From an uncultured Eubacteriales bacterium (GTDB lineage: Bacteria > Bacillota > Clostridia > Oscillospirales > Oscillospiraceae), in NCBI GenBank assembly GCA_900544295.1, contig UQUO01000066.1, positions 1 through 9,435 of the forward strand: DNA of 9,435 nucleotides, read 5' to 3'. This document shows, piece after piece, positions 4,610 through 9,435 of the stretch; positions within the stretch are counted from its first letter, which is position 1, and the number at the start of each line of letters is the position of its first letter. The translations under genes were made by a program, and so were the position numbers. Below the pieces are notes generated by a model, which made no database searches, was not told where the DNA came from, and worked only from the letters and a program-made list of their open reading frames with translations.

Positions 4610-6671
4610 ACACGGCTGCGCCTGCTGCTGCCACGAGCACGAACATAGCCACGAGCATGAGCACGAGCATATCCACGAGCACGAGCATATCCACGAGCAC
4701 GAGCATATCCACGAGCACGAGCATCATCACGAGCACGAGCATCATCACGAGCACCATGAGCATGAGCACTGCTGCGGGGACGCCTGCGGCTGCGGGCATG
4801 AGCATCACCACCACGGCGCGGCGGGGCTCAAGACCGCGGTCATCCGCCTCATAGCGGCGGCGCTGCTCTTTGCTGCCTCGTACCTCGTCCCCGAAGGGCT
4901 GCCGCGGCGGCTCTTCCTGCTGCTTCCCTACCTCACGGCTGGCTACGACGTCCTCTGGGGCGCGCTGCGCGGCATCATGCGCGGGCGGGTCTTCGACGAG
5001 AACTTTCTCATGTCCGTCGCCACCGTCGGCGCCGTCGCCCTGGGCGACATGGGCGAGGCCGTGGCCGTTATGGTCTTCTACCAGCTCGGCGCGCTCTTTG
5101 AGGAGTACGCCGTGGGCCGCAGCCGCGGGAGCATCGCGGCGCTCATGGACCTGCGCCCCGACAAGGCCGAGCTCGAACGGGACGGCGAGGTCGTCTCCGT
5201 GGAACCGGAGGAAGTCGCGCCGGGCAGCGTCATCGTGGTGCGCCCGGGCGAGCGCGTGCCGATAGACGGCGTGGTCATCGAGGGCGAGAGCGCGCTCGAC
5301 ACCTCGGCCCTCACGGGCGAGAGCCTGCCGAGGCCCTGCGCGCCCGGGGACGAGATCTCCAGTGGCTGCGTCAGCCTGACCGGCCTGCTGCGCGTGCGCA
5401 CGACGCGGCCCTTCGGCGAGAGCGCCGTATCCCGCATCCTGGAGCTGGCGGAGCAGTCCTCGGCGCGCAAGTCGCGCTCCGAGCGCTTCATAACCCGCTT
5501 TGCGCGGGCCTACACCCCCGCCGTCTGCGCGGCGGCGCTGCTGCTGGCCCTGCTGCCGCCCGCAATAAGGCTGGCGCTGGGCCTGGAGCCCGGCTGGGCG
5601 GGCTGGGTCGAGAACGCGCTGACCTTCCTCGTCATCAGCTGCCCCTGCGCCCTCGTCATCTCCGTGCCGCTGGGCTTTTTCGGCGGCATAGGCGGGGCCT
5701 CGACCCGGGGCGTGCTCTTCAAGGGCTCAACGGGCATAGAGGCCATGGCCGCCGTGCGCTGCGTCGCCTTTGACAAGACCGGCACGCTGACGCGCGGCGA
5801 ATTTGAGGTCACGGGCTCGCGCCCCGAGCCCGACGTCGCGCCGGAGCGGCTGCTGGAGCTCGCCGCCCTGGCCGAGAGCTGGTCCAACCACCCCATCAGC
5901 CGCAGCCTGAAGGAGGCCGCGGGCTCCCCGGACGCCAGCAGCCGCGTGACCGACGCCCGCGAGGAGCAGGGCGGCGGCGTCAGCGCCCTGGTGGACGGCC
6001 TGAGCGTCTCCGCCGGCAGCCGGCGCTACATGTCGAAGCTGGGCATAGACTGCTCCGACCCCGAGGGGGCCGGCACCGTCGTCCACGTCGCGGCGGACGG
6101 CCGCTATCTGGGCTGCATCCTGCTCGCGGACGCCCCGAAGCCCCGCGCAGCCGAGGCCATAGCCGCCGTCCGCGCCCTGGGCGCCCGCCCCGTCATGCTG
6201 ACGGGCGACTCCGAGCGCGCCGCCGCCCTCACGGCGGGGGAGCTGGGCCTTACGGACTACCGCGCGGGCCTGCTGCCCGGCGGCAAGGTCGAGGCCCTGG
6301 AGGAGCTCATGTCCGAAGCCGGCGGCAGCGTGGCCTTCGTGGGCGACGGCGTGAACGACGCGCCCGTGCTCGCGCGGGCCGACGTGGGCGTAGCCATGGG
6401 CGCGCTGGGCTCCGATGCGGCCATAGAGGCCGCCGACGTCGTCATCATGGACGACGACCCGGGAAAACTCCCCCTCGCCATACGCCTGTCCCGCCGCTGC
6501 CTGGGCATAGTCCGGCAGAACATCGCCTTCGCGCTCATTGTGAAGCTGGCCTTCCTCGCCCTGGGCGCGCTGGGCCTCGTGGGCATGACCCTGGCCGTTT
6601 TTGCCGACGTCGGCGTCATGGTCCTCGCCGTCCTCAACTCCCTGCGTACCCTTAAAGTAAGAGCTTTGTAA
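4596..6671 (+). CDS. P1B-type Zn/Cd/Pb-exporting ATPase with His-rich N-terminus
   Basis: Inner-membrane heavy-metal efflux pump of the ZntA/CadA group, 691 residues. Seen in order: Cys/His-rich tail (8-73), paired hydrophobic segments before 175, actuator loop with TGES (240-243), CPC metal-site motif in SCPCALV (349-351), phosphorylated Asp393 in DKTGTLT, HP motif (432-433), GDGVNDAP hinge (583-590), and C-terminal Lys650 and Asp671, matching the P1B-2 transport-site residues of ZntA; these favour Zn, Cd and Pb over Cu. There is no GMTCxxC-type HMA domain. The tail instead has clusters CACCC (8-12) and CCGDACGC (59-66) around 26 histidines between residues 13 and 58. The ATG at 4596 follows GGAAGGGGG by 8 bases and overlaps the repressor gene by 14 bases, so translation is coupled; an upstream TTG at 4590 is less likely. 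Expression is expected to be metal-induced via the CadC-like protein. Confidence 0.93.
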   Translation: MSTAEHGCACCCHEHEHSHEHEHEHIHEHEHIHEHEHIHEHEHHHEHEHHHEHHEHEHCCGDACGCGHEHHHHGAAGLKTAVIRLIAAALLFAASYLVPEGLPRRLFLLLPYLTAGYDVLWGALRGIMRGRVFDENFLMSVATVGAVALGDMGEAVAVMVFYQLGALFEEYAVGRSRGSIAALMDLRPDKAELERDGEVVSVEPEEVAPGSVIVVRPGERVPIDGVVIEGESALDTSALTGESLPRPCAPGDEISSGCVSLTGLLRVRTTRPFGESAVSRILELAEQSSARKSRSERFITRFARAYTPAVCAAALLLALLPPAIRLALGLEPGWAGWVENALTFLVISCPCALVISVPLGFFGGIGGASTRGVLFKGSTGIEAMAAVRCVAFDKTGTLTRGEFEVTGSRPEPDVAPERLLELAALAESWSNHPISRSLKEAAGSPDASSRVTDAREEQGGGVSALVDGLSVSAGSRRYMSKLGIDCSDPEGAGTVVHVAADGRYLGCILLADAPKPRAAEAIAAVRALGARPVMLTGDSERAAALTAGELGLTDYRAGLLPGGKVEALEELMSEAGGSVAFVGDGVNDAPVLARADVGVAMGALGSDAAIEAADVVIMDDDPGKLPLAIRLSRRCLGIVRQNIAFALIVKLAFLALGALGLVGMTLAVFADVGVMVLAVLNSLRTLKVRAL
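4656..4745 (+). repeat. 18-bp in-frame tandem repeat coding HEHEH[I/H]
   Basis: Five contiguous 18-base units of the form CACGAGCACGAGCATATC encode residues 21-50 of the ATPase. Unit 1 differs by one base; units 2 and 3 are identical; units 4 and 5 end in ATCAT and so read HEHEHH. The near-identity at the DNA level, not just of the amino acids, points to recent slippage or unequal crossover. Unit loss or gain keeps the frame and would only change the length of the metal-binding tail. Confidence 0.9.
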
Positions 6672-6683
6672 CCGAAACTTTGT

Positions 6684-6712
6684 TTGACTTTCCTCGTCTA
6701 AGAGCCGATAAT
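6684..6712 (+). promoter_or_regulatory. Promoter for the PT-linker membrane protein
   Basis: TTGACT (6684-6689), 17-base spacer, GATAAT (6707-6712). It starts 12 bases after the ATPase stop, so the next gene need not depend on the metal operon. The expected start near 6719 would leave a leader of only about a dozen bases. An inverted repeat CTCGTC (6693-6698) / GACGAG (6714-6719) straddles the -10 box and could be an operator. Confidence 0.65.
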
Positions 6713-6730
6713 GGACGAGAGGTGATACTA

Positions 6731-7408
6731 ATGTCTGGCAAAAGCAACAAGAGCCCGGCGGGCGCGATACTCGCGCTGCTGATACTTGTCATAATCGTCG
6801 TCGCGCTCATTTTCATCCTCCGCGGCGGCGGGGACGACGAGAACGAGGATTTGAACACTCCCCCCGCCGAGGCCGGCGAGGTCTCCGACGCCCCCTCGCA
6901 GCCGAGCGAGGGCGAGGATGAGGACGACGTGAATGTCCCCACTCCTCCCGCGGAATCTCCCGTTCAGGAGAGCGCAGCCCCCACTCCGACCCCGACTCCC
7001 ACCCCGACGCCGACTCCCACCCCCACGCCCACGCCTGCTGTGAGCGCTTCGAGCGGCAGCTTCCGCTCCGACACCGGCACGGGCCTGAACATAGTCGTGG
7101 ACTGGACCCTGACGCCCGGCGCCAGCGGCGCCACTCTCGCCTTCACCGTCTCGACGGAGTCCTACAGCCTCTACAACAACGGCGCCTGGCACGCCCTGAG
7201 CGTGCAGGTCGGCGGCAGCACCTATGAGTTCGACACCGAGGCCATAAGCTGCGACGGCCCGGGCCTGGAGACCAACGAGCTTTCCACCGGCACCATCCAG
7301 CTCTCCAGCTCGGACATTCCCGCTGCCGTCACGGTGAACTGGCACTTCCAGGGCAGCTACGGCGGCACTGAGCTGGAGACGATAAGCGCCTCCGGCACCG
7401 TCTCCTGA
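6731..7408 (+). CDS. Membrane-anchored protein with Pro-Thr linker, unknown function
   Basis: 225 residues, function not recognised. Layout: short polar N-terminus with two lysines (1-10), one hydrophobic helix (about 11-30, followed by RGGG), an acidic Glu/Asp/Pro-rich stretch (35-80), an alternating Pro-Thr run (84-102), then a Ser/Thr/Gly-rich domain (about 104-225) with alternating hydrophobic residues that looks like a beta-sandwich. This is the design of a single-pass protein with the C-terminal domain held outside the membrane on a stiff linker through the wall. There is no lipobox or signal peptidase site. The ATG at 6731 follows AGAGGTGA (6718-6725) by five bases; a TTG at 6680 is in frame but overlaps the promoter. 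It is followed by a strong terminator, so it is probably monocistronic. Confidence 0.8.
   Translation: MSGKSNKSPAGAILALLILVIIVVALIFILRGGGDDENEDLNTPPAEAGEVSDAPSQPSEGEDEDDVNVPTPPAESPVQESAAPTPTPTPTPTPTPTPTPTPAVSASSGSFRSDTGTGLNIVVDWTLTPGASGATLAFTVSTESYSLYNNGAWHALSVQVGGSTYEFDTEAISCDGPGLETNELSTGTIQLSSSDIPAAVTVNWHFQGSYGGTELETISASGTVS
6980..7036 (+). repeat. Low-complexity Pro-Thr coding repeat
   Basis: Nine alternating Pro-Thr pairs plus a final Pro are encoded by runs of CCN-ACN codons (mostly CCG/CCC and ACT/ACC/ACG). Such linkers in cell-surface proteins of Firmicutes often vary in length between strains. Confidence 0.85.
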
Positions 7409-7430
7409 GCCACGCCAGGGCTAAGCGCGC

Positions 7431-7456
7431 AAACCGCCCCCGTACGGGGGCGGTTT
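7431..7456. terminator. Terminator between convergent genes
   Basis: An 11-bp perfect stem AAACCGCCCCC / GGGGGCGGTTT around a GTAC loop, with six T in total on the plus side (7451-7456) but only three on the minus side. It clearly ends the membrane-protein transcript and may weakly act on noc, whose stop is at 7471. Confidence 0.88.
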
Positions 7457-7470
7457 TTTGCCGTGTCGGC

Positions 7471-8280
7471 TCACTTTTTCGGGATAGAGATGGTGACGAT
7501 GAGCTCCTCCTCGGTCTCCTCGCGCTTCATTCCGGCGGCGATGCCGCCCTGCTTCATGAGCTCCAGGCTGTGGTTGAGGGTGTTGAGGAAGACGCGCACA
7601 TCCTTGAGTATGAATGCGCGGCGGCGCGCCGGCTTTTCGGGCGCCTCCCGGGCGGCGAGGAGGGCGTCTATGTAGGCGTCGGTCTGGGCGACGTTCAGGC
7701 CCTGCTCGCAGACGGCGGCGAGCGCGGCGCGCTGCTCCTCGGCGGAGCCGAGACGGAGAAGCGCCCTGCCATGCCTCTCCGTCAGGCCCTTGTCACGCAG
7801 GGCGGCCAGTATGTCCGGCGGCAGCCTGAGCAGGCGGAGCTTGTTGGCCACGGCGCTCTGGCTGAGGCCGAGCCTGCGCGCAGCCTCCTCCTGGCTCAAA
7901 TCGAACAGCCGGATGAGGTTTTCAATGCCCCTCGCCTCCTCGACGAAGTCGAGGTCCTCGCGCTGGAGGTTTTCGACCATGGCCAGCAGGCCGGACTCCT
8001 CCAGATCCACGTCGAGCACGAGGCACGGCACGCGCGCCAGGCCCGCGAGGCGTGCCGCGCGCAGGCGGCGCTCTCCGGCGATGAGCTCGTAGCGCCCGTA
8101 TCTCAGGCGCACGGTGATGGGCGAGAGCACGCCGTATTGTGCGATGCTCTCCGCGAGCGCGGCGAGGCGTTCCCCGTCAAAGGCGCGTCTCGGCTGGTTG
8201 GGGTTGGGGTCTATCTCGTTCACAGGCACCTGCACGATGCCCCCGCGCCCGACGCGGGTCCTCGATAACAGAGCGGGCAT
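7471..8280 (-). CDS. noc: Noc/ParB-family nucleoid-associated DNA-binding protein
   Basis: 269-residue ParB/Spo0J-superfamily protein, CTP-dependent DNA clamp class, acting on the chromosome. N-terminal ParB domain with NPNQPRRAF (26-34), ELIAGERRLRAARLAGL containing the GERR box (69-72), and ENLQRED (103-109); central HTH at about 128-150 (LSQEEAARRLGLSQSAVANKLRLLRLP); C-terminal dimerisation segment with KDVRVFLNTLNHSLELMKQGG, which resembles the clostridial proteins annotated as nucleoid occlusion protein more than Spo0J itself. The start at 8280 is chosen because AAGGAG (8288-8293) is 7 bases upstream; the extension to 8370 has no ribosome binding site. Noc versus a ParB paralogue cannot be settled without the missing neighbours: no parA/soj, rsmG or jag gene and no canonical parS or Noc site is visible in the window. 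Confidence 0.82.
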   Translation of the reverse strand: MPALLSRTRVGRGGIVQVPVNEIDPNPNQPRRAFDGERLAALAESIAQYGVLSPITVRLRYGRYELIAGERRLRAARLAGLARVPCLVLDVDLEESGLLAMVENLQREDLDFVEEARGIENLIRLFDLSQEEAARRLGLSQSAVANKLRLLRLPPDILAALRDKGLTERHGRALLRLGSAEEQRAALAAVCEQGLNVAQTDAYIDALLAAREAPEKPARRRAFILKDVRVFLNTLNHSLELMKQGGIAAGMKREETEEELIVTISIPKK

Positions 8281-8308
8281 GAGCTTTCTCCTTTGCATGC
8301 GACGTTTT

Positions 8309-8356
8309 ATTTTATAATGAAAGCATACCCCGCCGTCCCGCGGAAGTCCCGCGAAA
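8309..8356 (-). promoter_or_regulatory. Probable noc promoter with tandem 11-bp repeat
   Basis: On the minus strand TATAAA (8316-8311) is a -10 candidate 30 bases before the noc start; no good -35 box is present. At the expected -35 position and just upstream lie two adjacent direct copies, GTCCCGCGGAA (8335-8345) and GTCCCGCGAAA (8346-8356), identical at 10 of 11 positions. Their placement over the promoter suggests a regulator site, possibly for autoregulation; this is inference. Confidence 0.35.
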
Positions 8357-8384
8357 ATGGGCGAGAGCAAGCTTGCGATTTTAT

Positions 8385-8418
8385 AAAAAAAGGCGGCGGA
8401 CTGTGGGAACAGTCCGCC
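8385..8418 (-). terminator. Minus-strand terminator with no gene in front
   Basis: Perfect 9-bp stem GGCGGACTG / CAGTCCGCC (8395-8403 with 8410-8418) around a six-base loop. On the minus strand it is followed, after GCC, by seven T (8391-8385). The plus strand has no T-run after the stem. The three-base spacer makes it less than ideal. Confidence 0.65.
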
Positions 8419-8574
8419 AAAACAGGGTTGTGGGATAAAGATATGAGCCGGGTCCCCGCATGATGGCCCGCCGCGGAAGGCGGGTCAGCAATTGGATAAG
8501 CTGTGATGAAAGAATATCGCAAAACGGCCGGCATTGCAAGAGCGAAGGCCGTCGAAGGCGCACTAGTTTTGTCG
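8385..8574 (-). ncRNA. Candidate small RNA of ~190 nt (6S-like size)
   Basis: No coding frame with a ribosome binding site fits here, yet a minus-strand terminator closes the region (8385-8418). The minus RNA could pair its ends: CGACAAAAC (8574-8566) with GUUUUGGCG (8423-8415), eight of nine positions paired with one A-G mismatch. Between the ends lie a 12-position terminal stem with one mismatch (8461-8472 with 8479-8490) and a hairpin ACGGCC/GGCCGU (8524-8529 with 8547-8552). A closing stem, open middle and length near 190 nt resemble 6S RNA (ssrS), but I cannot confirm its conserved bases. The promoter is weak: TTGCCC (8603-8598) and TATTCA (8582-8577) with a 15-base spacer. It could instead be an attenuator leader of noc. 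Confidence 0.35.
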
Positions 8575-8643
8575 AGTGAATATTTGCGTACAGCCTCGGG
8601 CAAGCTAAAGCTCGAAGTCAGATAAAAAAGGAGGCTGCGAGGC

Positions 8644-8856
8644 ATGATAATGGACCGCATCGCGCTCATACTGGCCATAATCGGCGGTCTGAACTGGGGC
8701 AGCATCGGACTGTTCCGCTTCGACATAGTGGCGTGGCTGTTCGGCGGCCAGACCGCGACGGTGAGCCGCGTGGTGTACGCGCTCGTAGGGCTTGCCGCCC
8801 TCTGGTGCGTGACGCTGCTCTTCCGCGAGCGCGAAGAGGATTCCGAGACCGCCTGA
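8644..8856 (+). CDS. DUF378 family small membrane protein
   Basis: A 70-residue protein with two transmembrane helices (about 5-27 and 39-60) and the family-typical MDRIALILAIIGGLNWGSIGLF start and later VVYALVGLAAL segment; a charged Arg/Glu-rich tail ends it. The length is normal for DUF378. The function of the family is unknown. AAGGAGG at 8628-8634 is 9 bases before the ATG at 8644; an in-frame ATG at 8650 would fit less well. It is followed at once by a strong terminator and has no operon partner. Confidence 0.88.
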   Translation: MIMDRIALILAIIGGLNWGSIGLFRFDIVAWLFGGQTATVSRVVYALVGLAALWCVTLLFREREEDSETA

Positions 8857-8862
8857 CCCCAG

Positions 8863-8891
8863 AAAAATGCCGCCCTCCGGGCGGCATTTTT
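8863..8891. terminator. Bidirectional-looking terminator after DUF378 gene
   Basis: Stem GCCGCCC / GGGCGGC with a TCC loop, flanked by AAAAAT on the left and ATTTTT on the right, seven bases after the DUF378 stop. The symmetric A and T tracts would allow termination on either strand. Confidence 0.88.
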
Positions 8892-8948
8892 GTTTTGATC
8901 GCGCAGCGATGAGGCCGACCTTCCCTACACTCGCCACCAGCCTCGCCC

Positions 8949-9004
8949 CGTTCCGCCACCCCCTCGTAGGGGCGGGGTTCCACCCCCGCCCGGCGCAAAA
9001 TGAC
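8949..9004 (+). repeat. Dispersed repeat type 1, copy A
   Basis: 56 bases beginning CGTTCCGCCA and ending ATGAC, gap-free match of 47/56 to the copy at 9221-9276. The centre is a hairpin, GGGCGGGG with CCCCGCCC around a TTCCAC loop. Confidence 0.85.
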
Positions 9005-9033
9005 CGCCGGCCCCACGTCGCCGCAGGCGCCCT

Positions 9034-9060
9034 GTAGGGGACGGCGTCCTCGACGTCCCG
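9034..9060 (+). repeat. Dispersed repeat type 2, copy A
   Basis: 27 bases starting GTAGGGGACGG, matching 25/27 with 9167-9193. The stem GGGACG / CGTCCC (9038-9043 with 9054-9059) is preserved in the other copy by a compensatory change. Confidence 0.85.
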
Positions 9061-9072
9061 AAAATGAAATCA

Positions 9073-9097
9073 AAAACGCCGCCGGTGGCGGTGTTTT
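9073..9097. terminator. Terminator-like hairpin in the repeat region
   Basis: AAAA, then CGCCGCC / GGCGGTG (7 bp including one G-U) with a GGT loop, then TTTT. It has the shape of a short bidirectional terminator but follows no visible gene, so it may be another part of the intergenic repeat mosaic. Confidence 0.4.
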
Positions 9098-9166
9098 CAC
9101 CATTTCCCACGCCGCGACCCTCACCCGTTAAACTCCGCGGCACGCAGTCCGGCCTCGCTGCGGCCC

Positions 9167-9193
9167 GTAGGGGTCGGCGTCCTCGACGACCCG
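9167..9193 (+). repeat. Dispersed repeat type 2, copy B
   Basis: 27 bases starting GTAGGGGTCGG. It differs from copy A only at two positions, A to T (9174) and T to A (9189), which pair with each other in the stem GGGTCG / CGACCC. Confidence 0.85.
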
Positions 9194-9220
9194 AACGTTC
9201 GTCCACCGCCCACCTTGCCA

Positions 9221-9276
9221 CGTTCCGCCAACCCCCTGCAGGGGCGGGGTTCCATCCCCGCCCGGCGTCGGATGAC
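9221..9276 (+). repeat. Dispersed repeat type 1, copy B
   Basis: Second copy of the 56-base element, same orientation as the one at 8949-9004, differing at nine positions spread mainly over the loop-proximal and right-hand parts. The central hairpin is kept. Confidence 0.85.
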
Positions 9277-9303
9277 TGCGGACGTCCGCAAATCGCAGGG
9301 GCT

Positions 9304-9325
9304 GCGGGCGGCGGGGGCCGCCCGC
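9304..9325. repeat. GC-rich inverted repeat
   Basis: Perfect 9-bp stem GCGGGCGGC / GCCGCCCGC around a GGGG loop. It directly abuts the next inverted repeat. Confidence 0.8.
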
Positions 9326-9358
9326 AAAGGGGGAACCCCCGGCGAGGGTTCCCCCTTT
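9326..9358. repeat. Perfect 13-bp inverted repeat
   Basis: AAAGGGGGAACCC (9326-9338) pairs perfectly with GGGTTCCCCCTTT (9346-9358) around a 7-base loop CCGGCGA. I know similar AAAGGGGGAA...TTCCCCCTTT elements as common intergenic repeats in gut Clostridia; this copy may belong to such a family. Confidence 0.8.
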
Positions 9359-9394
9359 GACCCCCTCCTGCGCTTTGTGAGCATAGAGAAACGC

Positions 9395-9413
9395 CCAGGG
9401 GCTCCGCCCCTGG
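9395..9413. repeat. CCAGGGGC inverted repeat near window end
   Basis: Perfect 8-bp stem CCAGGGGC / GCCCCTGG around TCC, followed by ACCCCGCCCGC and six T (9424-9429). The T-run is about ten bases after the stem, too far for a standard terminator. Similar GGGGCTCCGCCCC motifs are frequent intergenic repeats in related genomes. Confidence 0.75.
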
Positions 9414-9435
9414 ACCCCGCCCGCTTTTTTGTAAA

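Larger units (their letters stand above)
8892..9435. other. Gene-free region rich in intergenic repeats
   Basis: About 540 bases without a credible gene: the open frames present have no family resemblance, lack ribosome binding sites and read through hairpins. The stretch is a mosaic of GC-rich repeats and stem-loops, listed individually. It ends in CTTTTTTGTAAA at the window edge. Confidence 0.7.

Noticed and set aside
4365..4814. Minus-strand frame with long Met/Leu/Val repeats resembling a membrane protein
   Set aside because: It is the antisense reading of the His-Glu tandem repeat of the ATPase; the hydrophobicity is a by-product of CAC/GAG codons.
7471..8394. parS or canonical Noc binding site near the Noc/ParB gene
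   Set aside because: I looked for sequences like TGTTTCACGTGAAACA and ATTTCCCGGGAAAT and found no good match; the 11-bp direct repeats are only loosely similar.
8307..8726. 139-residue minus-strand frame overlapping the candidate RNA and DUF378 gene
   Set aside because: No ribosome binding site or family match; it crosses the terminator hairpin and is antisense to the convincing DUF378 gene.
9064..9384. Overlapping frames on both strands in the repeat region
   Set aside because: They read through repeats and hairpins, give Arg/Pro/Gly-rich low-complexity protein and lack start signals.
8949..9413. CRISPR array
   Set aside because: Repeats occur only twice each, differ in type, and are not regularly spaced by unique spacers; no cas gene is present.

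Overview
The window looks like a chromosomal segment of a GC-rich Gram-positive anaerobe of the Clostridia. The pointers are a Noc/ParB-type protein, a DUF378 mini-protein, a membrane-anchored protein with a proline-threonine linker, strong AGGAGG ribosome binding sites, frequent TTG/GTG starts and GC-rich mosaic intergenic repeats like those I know from gut Oscillospirales. The genus cannot be fixed from sequence alone. Intergenic promoter regions are AT-rich islands in otherwise GC-rich DNA.

Left part (1-3875): a probable nucleobase (purine/pyrimidine) salvage module. The minus strand carries an SsnA-type amidohydrolase (187-1521), a CodB-like NCS1 permease (2586-3875) and a 64-residue two-helix membrane protein translationally coupled to it (2390-2584). 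A YheO/DauR-type PAS-HTH regulator (1685-2335) is divergent from ssnA and ends convergently with the small membrane gene at a hairpin terminator. The first codons of another minus-strand gene lie at 1-48. The same 11-base AT palindrome core occurs in all three AT-rich gaps of this module and is a candidate operator.

Middle part (4171-6671): a heavy-metal resistance operon. A near-ideal promoter with two CadC/SmtB-like inverted repeats drives a CadC-type ArsR repressor. The repressor gene overlaps by 14 bases a P1B-type Zn/Cd/Pb-exporting ATPase. The ATPase N-terminus is a His/Glu/Cys-rich tail built from 18-base tandem repeats in place of a recognisable HMA domain.

Right part (6684-9435): a separately promoted membrane-anchored extracytoplasmic protein of unknown function (6731-7408) is convergent with a Noc/ParB-family DNA-binding protein (7471-8280). 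Upstream of noc is a 360-base gap holding a minus-strand terminator with no gene in front of it and several hairpins, which I read as a candidate small RNA of about 190 nt. A DUF378 membrane mini-protein (8644-8856) follows with its terminator. The last ~540 bases hold no gene but contain two pairs of dispersed repeats, one with a compensatory base-pair change, and several GC-rich hairpins.
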